Source of the DNA: Campylobacter sp. RM16704
GTDB taxonomy: Bacteria > Campylobacterota > Campylobacteria > Campylobacterales > Campylobacteraceae
Direction: 5' to 3'
Assembly (NCBI RefSeq): GCF_000816245.1
Contig: NZ_CP007769.1
Span: 1,458,464-1,522,463 of the forward strand
DNA length: 64,000 nt
The notes under the pieces were generated by a model, which saw only the letters and a list, made by a program, of their open reading frames with translations, was not told where the DNA came from and did not search any database. A program made the position numbers and the translations under genes. Below are positions 47,067 to 56,013 of the stretch, in pieces (position 1 is the first letter of the stretch; every line of letters begins with the position of its first letter).

Positions 47067-49670
47067 ATGAATACAAATTTATCTAAAAAATACTCTATGG
47101 GGGGGGGGAACGATAGTTTTCGTTTTAGCCTAACTTCTTTACATTATAAAAAATCCAATCTTTTAAAACTTTCTTTATTAACCATTCTTTCAATCAATTC
47201 TTTATATGCAGCTACCCAAGCAAATTATGATAAAACTTTAAATGCTTATGTAATTAAAAAACATAGTTTTAATAATGAAAGTGTATATGATTATACTAAT
47301 AATACTTATAAATTTTTAAATGGTATAAATTATTATGGTCAAATGGCTACTAATAAAAACCTTTCTAATATTACTTTAATTTATGATAATCCTAAATCTG
47401 CAAAAAACAATAATATAAGTGATATGATATTAAAACAAGAAATCCTTACTCCAAGTATTAAAGAAGATATATTTGTAGTTAATGGCTTTCATGGAGCATA
47501 TTCTATTAATGATATTATTAGTCAAGTAAGCTATATACCTTTTTTAGTTTCTGCTTATGTATTTAATGCTAAAGCTAATAATAATACTTTAATGTTAAAA
47601 ACAGGAGAGCTTTCTTCAGTATATTATTTAAAACCTAGCAATAAAGATATAATGAATCCTAAAGCTAGTGGATATGATAATAAATATAATTTCTTAATCA
47701 CTCCAGCTATAGCTAGAAAGGGTGAAGCTAATAATAATACTTTAATTTACTCCAAAGATACCTATGTTAATATGGGTGTTGAAAACACCTATACTCTTCC
47801 TTTAAATGGTGCTCCTTATGTAGTAGGTGCTTTTGGTATTGATGCTAATGTAAATTATAATAGTGTTATACTCAATAAAGGAGCAAAACTAGACTTTCAT
47901 GCTACCCCCTATAAGCAAAACATCTTAGGTGATAATGTATTTGATGAGAGAATGACTCATATAGTAGGTGCTATGACTTATAATGGGAATGCTAAAAATA
48001 ATAAAGTTGTATTAGATGGAGCTACTTTAATTATCCATGGACCAAGTGGATCTTATTCAACATCAGCTGCTACTCATTTAGCAGGAGCCTTTGTAGATGT
48101 AAATAATAACCAAAACTATGAAGTAAGTAATAATAATGTATTCATTAATGATTTAAAACTAGATTTAAGAGTAGATACTAAAAATACTCCATTAGCTTAT
48201 AATGCTGTATTAAATGGAGAAGTTTATGGTGGTAAGATAGTTCAAGGTAGCTCTAATAAAAATACTATAGAGATTAAAGACTTACAAACCTTACTTGCTC
48301 TTAATACCAATGTAGAAGTAAAAGCACTCTTAGACTTTTATGCAGGTATTACTAAAAATGGTTATGCTAATGATAATAGCATTAATGTTCATCTTAAAAA
48401 ACCTTTTGAAATTAATGCTAATTTTACAGGTAAGAATGAATTTAATTTTTATGGTGGAGTAGCTACTAAAGGTGCTAATAGAAATAGTATTAATATAAAA
48501 GGAGATTTAACTCAAGAAAGTGTAGTAGAAAACTACCAAGATAAAATTCAAATCACAGCAGCTACTACAGCTAGTGGTAAAGCAAATAATAATAAAATTA
48601 CTCTAAGCTCTTCTAATATCTCTATGCCTTTATATTTATATGGAGTAGCTAAAACTACTTTAGACAATAAAGACTATTATGCAAATAGTGCTAATGCTAA
48701 TAGTATAACTTTAGATAATGTAAAATCAGGTAGAAATCTAACTACTATTATAGAAGCTGATAATTTAGAAAAAAATACTATACATTATAATTTAGTCCAA
48801 TCTTTATCTAATGCTTCAAGTATAGATAAAGGCTCTAAAATCATTTTAAGAGCTAATGAAAATGCAAATGAAAATATTTTTAATATAAAAGATTATTCTA
48901 GTGCAGCTCATGATAATGTATATATTATTAGAGCTTATAACGAAAGTGCTAATAATAAAATCATTTTTACAAATATTGCACTAGGAACAGCTTCTGATAC
49001 AAGAGAAGGAGATATATTAATTAGTGCTGGTATTGCTAAAAATACTCATGATAATTATACTCATATAACTAATTTAAATATAGATGAGTATAAAAACAAT
49101 TCTACTATTTTTATAACTGCTTCTGGTATATATAATCAAGATGATAAAAGTTATAATAATAGCTTATACTTAAGTGGAACTACTAATATTTATAAAAATA
49201 CTAATATAGATGTATTAGCAGGTAGCTTTTTAAGAGAAAAAACCAATGATAATACTTATATCTCAAAAGCACTTACTCATAAAAGTGGAACTAATAATCA
49301 TCTTTATTTAAATACTAATATTAATGCTAAATTAGTAAATTACTTTGATCATTATAGCTTTATACTAAAAGATAATACTAAAAATTATTTAAATACTAAA
49401 GAAGCTATTTATCTAAGTGAAAAAACTTCTATTAATGTTTATACCAATAATACTTTAAAAAATAAAAGTTTTATTCTAATGCAAAGTGAAAAAGGCTTTG
49501 TAGATGAAAACAATAAACACTTAGATAAAAAAGATTTACAAAAACTATTAAATCAAATACATAAAAATCAAAAAGCCTTAGATAAAAACATTAAAGAAAA
49601 GGTTCAAAGAGCTACTTATACTTTAAGTATTAGTGATGATGCTAAAAGTATCATAGTAAATTTAAATTAA
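47067..49670 (+). CDS. Phase-variable, Asn-rich repeat exported protein, autotransporter-passenger-like without a barrel
   Basis: The 867-residue product starts with MNTNLSKKYSMGGGN. A basic, hydrophobic signal peptide follows (LLKLSLLTILSINSLYAAT). The rest is built from short beta-helix-like units with the theme A-N-N-N-x-hydrophobic-x-hydrophobic (KANNNTLMLKTG, EANNNTLIYSKD, GKANNNKITLSSS and similar). This looks like the passenger of Campylobacter autotransporters. The sequence ends after TLSISDDAKSIIVNLN without the C-terminal beta-barrel those proteins need, and it has no TPS-type N-terminal domain. The codon 11 ATG runs into a G10 tract, so slippage would switch it off. Function and export route are unknown. 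Confidence 0.72.
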   Translation: MNTNLSKKYSMGGGNDSFRFSLTSLHYKKSNLLKLSLLTILSINSLYAATQANYDKTLNAYVIKKHSFNNESVYDYTNNTYKFLNGINYYGQMATNKNLSNITLIYDNPKSAKNNNISDMILKQEILTPSIKEDIFVVNGFHGAYSINDIISQVSYIPFLVSAYVFNAKANNNTLMLKTGELSSVYYLKPSNKDIMNPKASGYDNKYNFLITPAIARKGEANNNTLIYSKDTYVNMGVENTYTLPLNGAPYVVGAFGIDANVNYNSVILNKGAKLDFHATPYKQNILGDNVFDERMTHIVGAMTYNGNAKNNKVVLDGATLIIHGPSGSYSTSAATHLAGAFVDVNNNQNYEVSNNNVFINDLKLDLRVDTKNTPLAYNAVLNGEVYGGKIVQGSSNKNTIEIKDLQTLLALNTNVEVKALLDFYAGITKNGYANDNSINVHLKKPFEINANFTGKNEFNFYGGVATKGANRNSINIKGDLTQESVVENYQDKIQITAATTASGKANNNKITLSSSNISMPLYLYGVAKTTLDNKDYYANSANANSITLDNVKSGRNLTTIIEADNLEKNTIHYNLVQSLSNASSIDKGSKIILRANENANENIFNIKDYSSAAHDNVYIIRAYNESANNKIIFTNIALGTASDTREGDILISAGIAKNTHDNYTHITNLNIDEYKNNSTIFITASGIYNQDDKSYNNSLYLSGTTNIYKNTNIDVLAGSFLREKTNDNTYISKALTHKSGTNNHLYLNTNINAKLVNYFDHYSFILKDNTKNYLNTKEAIYLSEKTSINVYTNNTLKNKSFILMQSEKGFVDENNKHLDKKDLQKLLNQIHKNQKALDKNIKEKVQRATYTLSISDDAKSIIVNLN
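47099..47108 (+). repeat. G10 contingency tract in the start of the exported protein gene
   Basis: Ten G residues (the last G of an ATG codon plus three GGG codons) follow the start codon by 32 nt. The gene is in frame as sequenced; a gain or loss of one G truncates the protein after about 15-30 codons. This is the usual position and type of phase-variable tract in Campylobacter surface genes. Confidence 0.9.
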
Positions 49671-49689
49671 AACTACAAAAGGAGCAAAT

Positions 49690-50228
49690 ATGAAAACAAC
49701 AAAACTAACTCATCATATTATACTTTCAGGTATAACAGTATCTTTACTTTTTTCTCCACTAATGGCTTTACCTAGTGGAGGTAAATTTACTCATGGAACA
49801 ACAGGAACTATAAACATTAATGGTAATACTATGAATATTAATGGTCATAAAGTTAGTTCTGTCATTCAATGGGGTGGTGGATTTAGTATTAATCAAGGTG
49901 AGAGTGTAAATTTTGGAGGAAGCAATAAAAACTATCTAAACATTGCTCATGGAACAAGTAAATCTACTATAGCTGGTTTATTAAATGCTAATGGTAATAA
50001 TGTATTTTTAATCAATCCTAATGGAGTAATCATTACTAAAACAGGAACTATCAATGCTAATCGCTTTGTGGCTTCTACTTCATCTATGGATAATACAACT
50101 ATGCAAAACTTTGCTAATATGAATAATTTCAATGATGGTTTAAGCTTTTCACCTGTATTTAAACCTAATAAATTAGGTAATGTGGTTAATATGGGTAATA
50201 TTAATGCTAATAAAGTATTGCTTATAGG
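49690..50228 (+). repeat. 539-bp direct repeat, copy A (5' end of TpsA copy 1)
   Basis: By eye this segment is identical base for base to 52884-53422, an offset of 3194 bp. The first difference is C versus T at 50229/53423. It covers the signal peptide and most of the TPS domain of both exoproteins. Confidence 0.92.
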
Positions 50229-52881
50229 CAATAAAGTAGATATACAAGGTGGTAAGCTAGGTAATGCTAATTCTACTACACATTTAGTAGGAAATAATGT
50301 ATATATAGATGCAGATAGTGCTAATTTAAATTCAACTATAAATGTAACAGCTACACAAAATGGTTACATACAAAGACAAATGAATAAATTTGCTAATGAT
50401 AATTATAATTTTGGAAATAACACCAATATACAAAATACAAACTACACAGAAACTAACGGACAAACTCATAATGGAAGTAATAACTTCAAAAAAGTCCTAA
50501 CTATAGGCAATATGGAAAATGAAAAAGCCAATGCTACAGAATGGTTTTACTTTGCTAAAGGGTGGAATGAAAACAGAGGCGATACACAAAGTGTTGATGA
50601 GTTTAGATTAGTAGGGAATGTGGATTTTAGTGGTAACAAAGGACAAGGAGTAGAAGGTAGAGACTGGCAAAACTATGCTAATTATTGTTTAAGTGCAGGT
50701 AATTGTACTAATATGATAGTAGGATTTAGCGACAAAACTATATTTACAAAAACCTTTGATGGACAAGGTTATACTTTAAAAAATATTAATATAGATATAA
50801 CTAAATTAAGTGATGAGCTTAGATATATTGGATTATTTGGTGCTGTGCGAGATACTATTAAAAATATTAATGTAGATTATATGGGCGGTGGGATAAAGAC
50901 TGATATTAAGCATTTTTATATTGGTGGTTTTGCTGGCTATACTGACTACGGAACTTTAACAAATATTTCTTTAAAAAATATAGGTAGTATTAATGGTGGT
51001 CATTATACTGGTGGCTTTATTGGTGGTACTCATTATAAAGGAAATTTATCTAATATTTCTTTAGATAATATAGGAGATATTAGTAGTAAAAATGGTAGTG
51101 CCGGTGGTTTTGCTGGTAGTGCTGGTGGAACCTATAGTAATATTTCTTTAAATAATATAGGGAATATTAGTAGTTATAGTAAAGCTGGTGGTTTTGCTGG
51201 TCATGTTGAAAGAGGAATTTTTACTGATATTTCTTTAAATCATATAGGAAATATTACTAGCAAAAACAATGGAACTGGTAGTTATGTTGGTGGTTTTGCT
51301 GGTTATGTTAATGCTTGGTATGATGATGGTTTAGAAGCCAATATTTTTACAAATATTTCTTTAAATAATATAGGAGATATGAGTAGTCGTGCTAGTAATT
51401 ACACTCGTTCTGGTGGTTTTGCTGGCTGGATTAGAATAGGGACTTTTTCTAATATTTCTTTAAATAATATAGGCAATATTTATAGTGGTAGTGATAATAG
51501 TGCTACTGGAGGTTTTGCTGGTCAGATTGGTAGAGGAAATTTTACTAATATTTCTATAAATGACTTAGGAAAGATTACTGGTGATCCAAGATGGCCTTTT
51601 GGTGGTTTTGTTGGTGATATTGATTATGGAACTTTCAAAAATATCTACATATATTTTAATCCAAATATGAGTATAGGTGAATATTCAAAATTAGCAGGCT
51701 TATTCTTTGGATATGGAATTAGTGGAAATGGTCATGTTAGCTTTGACAATGTCCATATCTACCATAAATATGGAGAATTAGCTAATGCAAATAAAGATCA
51801 AAAACACTGGAATGATTTTAACCAAAACGGCTATAAGCAAGATAAAATAAACATTCATACTTATACAGATGAAACTCAAGAGAGTTTTTATCAAGACTTT
51901 TTATCTAAAGCAAACACTATAGAAAAACCTAATATAACACCACCATCTAAACCAACAAATCCAACTGATTCAGAAGTTATCTTAGGTAGTGATGATTTAT
52001 ATTCTGATATTATTATGGAATGGATTATCAATGAAATAAGAAATGAAAAATATACTATAAGTATTGAAAAGCTAGTTGGCTTGATTAATGTTTTTAAGGG
52101 ATTAAGCAAAAATTCTAGCGAGGATGAGATTAAAGCTATTGTAAAAACACATTTAGATATAAAAGATGATGATAAAGCTTTAAGTATGGCTCAAGGTATT
52201 AGCTTTTTACTAAACTATAAAGAACACAATTTTGATAAAAGATTAAATAATGAAGCCTTAGTTACTTATAATGGTATTATTAGACCTAATGTTAGCAATA
52301 CTTTAGAGATAATCTCATACTTAGATAAAAATAAAAATGAACTCCAAAAACAATATGATGATTATCTACAAATTAAAGATAATTTTAACAAAGCTTATCA
52401 AGCTTATAAAAATGCAGAAGCTGAATTTAATAAATTATTAGATTTAGTCAATAAAGGCGAATTAAAATACAATGATCCTAAATTCACTCAAGCTTTTGAT
52501 AATTGGACTAAGGCTTATAATGATTACAATGCTTTGTCAAATGATATTACTAAGCTTAATGATAATGTTTTAAATATTGCTAGTGCTATTACAGATAAAG
52601 ATAATGGTTTAGGTTATACAAATTTTAGTTTTGCTAAATTTGATGATATTACTAAGATTGATTTGATTAAACCAGAACTTCCTGATATAGATAATTCTCA
52701 AGGTGGAGATTTGCCTGTATTCGAACAAACAGCCTCACTTAATCTAATAGGTGATAATGCTTTAGAAGATGATGATGAAAAAGAAGAAGTAGAAGAAGCT
52801 TCTATGAAACAAAAATCAATAACTTGCATAGTAAGTGATAATTATAAAACTATGAATCCTTGTGTAGTAGGGGGAATGTAA
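49690..52881 (+). CDS. Two-partner secretion exoprotein TpsA, copy 1 (filamentous haemagglutinin-type)
   Basis: The 1063-residue protein has a signal peptide ending near SPLMALPSGG and a typical TPS domain (about 30-240) with the conserved NPNGV motif (VFLINPNGVIITKTGTINAN). A roughly 240-residue array of GLUG-like units follows (pattern GGFAG, then about 7 variable residues, then FSNISLNNIGNIS), with seven complete units and a degenerate eighth. The C-terminal part is a charged, probably coiled-coil region. The extreme C-terminus has the pair C1046 and C1058 (CIVSDNYKTMNPC). A ribosome-binding site (AAAGGAGC) precedes the ATG. It should be secreted by the TpsB downstream and act as an adhesin or surface protein; the target is unknown. 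Confidence 0.88.
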   Translation: MKTTKLTHHIILSGITVSLLFSPLMALPSGGKFTHGTTGTININGNTMNINGHKVSSVIQWGGGFSINQGESVNFGGSNKNYLNIAHGTSKSTIAGLLNANGNNVFLINPNGVIITKTGTINANRFVASTSSMDNTTMQNFANMNNFNDGLSFSPVFKPNKLGNVVNMGNINANKVLLIGNKVDIQGGKLGNANSTTHLVGNNVYIDADSANLNSTINVTATQNGYIQRQMNKFANDNYNFGNNTNIQNTNYTETNGQTHNGSNNFKKVLTIGNMENEKANATEWFYFAKGWNENRGDTQSVDEFRLVGNVDFSGNKGQGVEGRDWQNYANYCLSAGNCTNMIVGFSDKTIFTKTFDGQGYTLKNINIDITKLSDELRYIGLFGAVRDTIKNINVDYMGGGIKTDIKHFYIGGFAGYTDYGTLTNISLKNIGSINGGHYTGGFIGGTHYKGNLSNISLDNIGDISSKNGSAGGFAGSAGGTYSNISLNNIGNISSYSKAGGFAGHVERGIFTDISLNHIGNITSKNNGTGSYVGGFAGYVNAWYDDGLEANIFTNISLNNIGDMSSRASNYTRSGGFAGWIRIGTFSNISLNNIGNIYSGSDNSATGGFAGQIGRGNFTNISINDLGKITGDPRWPFGGFVGDIDYGTFKNIYIYFNPNMSIGEYSKLAGLFFGYGISGNGHVSFDNVHIYHKYGELANANKDQKHWNDFNQNGYKQDKINIHTYTDETQESFYQDFLSKANTIEKPNITPPSKPTNPTDSEVILGSDDLYSDIIMEWIINEIRNEKYTISIEKLVGLINVFKGLSKNSSEDEIKAIVKTHLDIKDDDKALSMAQGISFLLNYKEHNFDKRLNNEALVTYNGIIRPNVSNTLEIISYLDKNKNELQKQYDDYLQIKDNFNKAYQAYKNAEAEFNKLLDLVNKGELKYNDPKFTQAFDNWTKAYNDYNALSNDITKLNDNVLNIASAITDKDNGLGYTNFSFAKFDDITKIDLIKPELPDIDNSQGGDLPVFEQTASLNLIGDNALEDDDEKEEVEEASMKQKSITCIVSDNYKTMNPCVVGGM
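50905..51640 (+). repeat. GLUG-like module array in TpsA copy 1
   Basis: Consecutive units of 28-40 codons share the core ATATTTCTTTAAATAATATAGG in DNA and FSNISLNNIGNIS in protein. At least seven units are complete and an eighth diverges at its end (FKNIYIYFNPNMSIG). Some units are nearly identical between the two TpsA genes. Confidence 0.85.
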
Positions 52882-52883
52882 CT

Positions 52884-53422
52884 ATGAAAACAACAAAACT
52901 AACTCATCATATTATACTTTCAGGTATAACAGTATCTTTACTTTTTTCTCCACTAATGGCTTTACCTAGTGGAGGTAAATTTACTCATGGAACAACAGGA
53001 ACTATAAACATTAATGGTAATACTATGAATATTAATGGTCATAAAGTTAGTTCTGTCATTCAATGGGGTGGTGGATTTAGTATTAATCAAGGTGAGAGTG
53101 TAAATTTTGGAGGAAGCAATAAAAACTATCTAAACATTGCTCATGGAACAAGTAAATCTACTATAGCTGGTTTATTAAATGCTAATGGTAATAATGTATT
53201 TTTAATCAATCCTAATGGAGTAATCATTACTAAAACAGGAACTATCAATGCTAATCGCTTTGTGGCTTCTACTTCATCTATGGATAATACAACTATGCAA
53301 AACTTTGCTAATATGAATAATTTCAATGATGGTTTAAGCTTTTCACCTGTATTTAAACCTAATAAATTAGGTAATGTGGTTAATATGGGTAATATTAATG
53401 CTAATAAAGTATTGCTTATAGG
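52884..53422 (+). repeat. 539-bp direct repeat, copy B (5' end of TpsA copy 2)
   Basis: It is the second copy of the segment at 49690-50228 and is identical by eye. The perfect identity, against strong divergence after base 53423, suggests a recent duplication or gene conversion. Confidence 0.92.
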
Positions 53423-55892
53423 TAATAAAGTTTTATTACAAAGTTCTTTTAATACAAAGAATAAAACTTTCAATCAAATCAAAGCTTCAAATATACATTT
53501 AGTAGGTAATGAAATACATGCTGATATTGCTACTTTAAAAGATATAAATAAATTATATATCACAGCTAAAGATAAAGGCTCACTTTACTTAAATGCTACT
53601 GGATATTATTATAATCCATCTTCATTTAGTCATTTTAATAATTATGAAAGTAAAGCTTATAATGGTATAAATCATAATAATACTAATTTTTCTAATATGC
53701 GATATGTAGGTATAGGTTCTGATGTAGATTGGTGGCATTTTGCTAAAGGGTGGAATGAAAACAAGGCAGGATTTAGAACTAGTGCTAGTGAATATAAACT
53801 AACTAATGATATAGATTTTAAAGGTAACAAAGGACAGGGGGTAGAAGGTAGAGACTGGCAAAACTATGCTAATTATTGTTTAAGTACATATAATTGTACT
53901 TCTATGATAGTTGGCTTCTCTAATGCTTTTAACAAAACCTTTGATGGACAAGGATATACTTTAAAAAATATCAATATAGATATAACTTCTTTAAGTAATA
54001 AACCTGAATATGTTGGTATATTTGGTTCTATTTATGGTGCTACTTTTAAAAATATCAATGTAGATTATATGGGTGGTGGGATAAAGGCTAATGATGTTGG
54101 TGATTATTTCCGTGTTGGTGGTTTTGTTGGTTGGGCTTATGGTGGAACCCATAGCAATATTTCTTTGAATAATATAGGCAATATTAGTACTAGTGGTGGT
54201 GGTTATGGTAGAATTTATGTCGGTGGTTTTGCTGGTTATGTTGAAAGAGAAACTTTTAGTAATATTTCTTTAAATAATATAGGGGATATTAGTAGTAGTG
54301 GTATTAGTAGTAGTTCTGCCTCTGCTGGTGGTTTTGCTGGTGGTGCTATTCGTGGAACCTTTAGCAATATTTCTTTAAATAATATAGGTAATATTAGTAG
54401 TAGTGGTAGTTCTGCCTCTGCTGGTGGTTTTGCTGGTAGTGCTGGTGGAACCTATAGTAATATTTCTTTAAATAATATAGGCAATATTAGTGCTAGTGGT
54501 GGTTATAATGATAGCCAAGCTGGTGGTTTTGCTGGTGTTGTTCTTGGAACCTTTAGTAATATTTCTTTAAATAATATAGGTAATATTAGTAGTAGTGGTG
54601 GTAGTAGATATACTAGAAGCCAAGCTGGTGGTTTTGCTGGTAATGCTGGTTATGGAACCTTTAGCAATATTTCTTTAAATAATATAGGCAATATTAGTGC
54701 TAGTGTTGATAATAATTTTGTCTCTGCTGCTGGTTTTGCTGGTATCATTACTGTTAATTCTACCTTCAAAAACATTTATATATTTTTTAATCCTAATATG
54801 AGTATAAGTGCAAGTGGTAATTGGCAAAATTATATAGGTAAATTCTTTGGTTATATAAATGGAAGTCCTAATCTTACCTTTGACAATGTCCATATCTATC
54901 ATCATACAAATGATTTAGCTAATGCAACATACGATCAAAATTACTGGGGTAGTAGCAATGATAAAATCCAAATTCACACCTACAACAACTCAAACCAAGA
55001 AAATGTCTATCAAGACTTTTTATCTAAAGCAAATACTATAAGCAGACCTACCCCACCAACTAACCCATCTAACCCTGATGTAATCTTAGGTAGTGATGAT
55101 GTAATTAGTGCAAATGATTTAAATACTTGGTTAGGAGAAATTCTTGCAGGTAATTACTGGATAGATATAAATGATCTTAGTTCAATCAAAGGAATAAGTG
55201 AAGAACTAAAACAAAGTATATCTTTCCTAGAAGCCTTATATGGTCAAGAAGGTATGAAAGAAATACTAGAAGGTTTTAGCAATGACTATAAAATAAATTA
55301 TAGAAATTATCAAAGATTTGCTACAAATAAAGCAAATCTTTTAGCCTTTATCAATGATAAATTAAAACCTTTAGTCAAACAATCTAACAAAGCCTTTATA
55401 GATCTAAAAACAGCTCAAGAACAATTAAAAACAGCTATAGCTAAATATAATGACTATGTTAAAAAAGTCAATGAAAATCCTAGCTTAAAAAATGATGCAA
55501 CTTTAAATTCTTTAAAAGCTGAAGTAGATAGATTAAACAATCTTAGTAAAGAACTTTTTGCTAGTATAAATGATAATCAAGAATTATTACAAACTTGGCA
55601 AAGCAAAACAAGCACTGATTCAAATAATCACTTTAAAATAAAAGGTGAGTTTAAAAACTTAGCCTTACTTACACCTAATTTAGATGAAGTAATAGTTAAT
55701 GGTAATGAAAATGAAGACTATAAAAAAGTATCACGCCAAGTAGCTAATGCTCAAAAACAAACACCTACTTTTGAATATGAAGAAAACGAAAAAGAAGAAG
55801 TAGAAGAAACAGCCCTAATGCAAAAAGGAAAGATTTGTATAGTAAGTGATAATTTTAAAACTATGAATCCTTGTGTTACTGGAAGTTTTTAA
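52884..55892 (+). CDS. Two-partner secretion exoprotein TpsA, copy 2 (filamentous haemagglutinin-type)
   Basis: The 1002-residue protein repeats the plan of copy 1. Its signal peptide and TPS domain are identical over the first 179 codons, a shared GQGVEGRDWQNYANYC block follows, and then a GLUG-like array (six complete units and a degenerate seventh). The C-terminal coiled-coil region is different, and the C-terminal cysteine pair is C985 and C997 (CIVSDNFKTMNPC). The ATG at 52884 is 2 nt after the copy 1 stop. AGGGGGA inside the end of copy 1 serves as its ribosome-binding site, so the pair is one transcript with translational coupling. The middle and C-terminal regions diverge, so two different surface proteins result. 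Confidence 0.88.
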   Translation: MKTTKLTHHIILSGITVSLLFSPLMALPSGGKFTHGTTGTININGNTMNINGHKVSSVIQWGGGFSINQGESVNFGGSNKNYLNIAHGTSKSTIAGLLNANGNNVFLINPNGVIITKTGTINANRFVASTSSMDNTTMQNFANMNNFNDGLSFSPVFKPNKLGNVVNMGNINANKVLLIGNKVLLQSSFNTKNKTFNQIKASNIHLVGNEIHADIATLKDINKLYITAKDKGSLYLNATGYYYNPSSFSHFNNYESKAYNGINHNNTNFSNMRYVGIGSDVDWWHFAKGWNENKAGFRTSASEYKLTNDIDFKGNKGQGVEGRDWQNYANYCLSTYNCTSMIVGFSNAFNKTFDGQGYTLKNINIDITSLSNKPEYVGIFGSIYGATFKNINVDYMGGGIKANDVGDYFRVGGFVGWAYGGTHSNISLNNIGNISTSGGGYGRIYVGGFAGYVERETFSNISLNNIGDISSSGISSSSASAGGFAGGAIRGTFSNISLNNIGNISSSGSSASAGGFAGSAGGTYSNISLNNIGNISASGGYNDSQAGGFAGVVLGTFSNISLNNIGNISSSGGSRYTRSQAGGFAGNAGYGTFSNISLNNIGNISASVDNNFVSAAGFAGIITVNSTFKNIYIFFNPNMSISASGNWQNYIGKFFGYINGSPNLTFDNVHIYHHTNDLANATYDQNYWGSSNDKIQIHTYNNSNQENVYQDFLSKANTISRPTPPTNPSNPDVILGSDDVISANDLNTWLGEILAGNYWIDINDLSSIKGISEELKQSISFLEALYGQEGMKEILEGFSNDYKINYRNYQRFATNKANLLAFINDKLKPLVKQSNKAFIDLKTAQEQLKTAIAKYNDYVKKVNENPSLKNDATLNSLKAEVDRLNNLSKELFASINDNQELLQTWQSKTSTDSNNHFKIKGEFKNLALLTPNLDEVIVNGNENEDYKKVSRQVANAQKQTPTFEYEENEKEEVEETALMQKGKICIVSDNFKTMNPCVTGSF
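54115..54775 (+). repeat. GLUG-like module array in TpsA copy 2
   Basis: Six complete units and a degenerate seventh (AGFAGIITVNSTFKNIYIFF) share the ISLNNIGNIS core. One unit (GGFAGSAGGTYSNISLNN) is the same in copy 1, with nearly identical DNA. Linkers are rich in Ser and Gly (SSSGISSSSAS). Confidence 0.85.
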
Positions 55893-55900
55893 AAACAATC

Positions 55901-55933
55901 TATATAAACTACTAATTTTTAGTAGTTTATATA
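55901..55933. terminator. Hairpin between TpsA copy 2 and TpsB
   Basis: TATATAAACTACTA and TAGTAGTTTATATA form a 14-bp stem with an ATTTT loop, 8 nt after the TpsA copy 2 stop. No long U tract follows, so it may attenuate rather than stop transcription into tpsB. Confidence 0.5.
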
Positions 55934-56013
55934 ATTAAAAACAAATAAATAAAAAAAACAAAAACTCTTAACTTTAAAATAAAAGATTAATTAAAATAAA
56001 GGAAAAAACCAAT

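Noticed and set aside
50905-54775. Repeated short DNA cores in the TpsA genes as a possible CRISPR or satellite
   Set aside because: They are in-frame protein modules of variable length within long intact genes.
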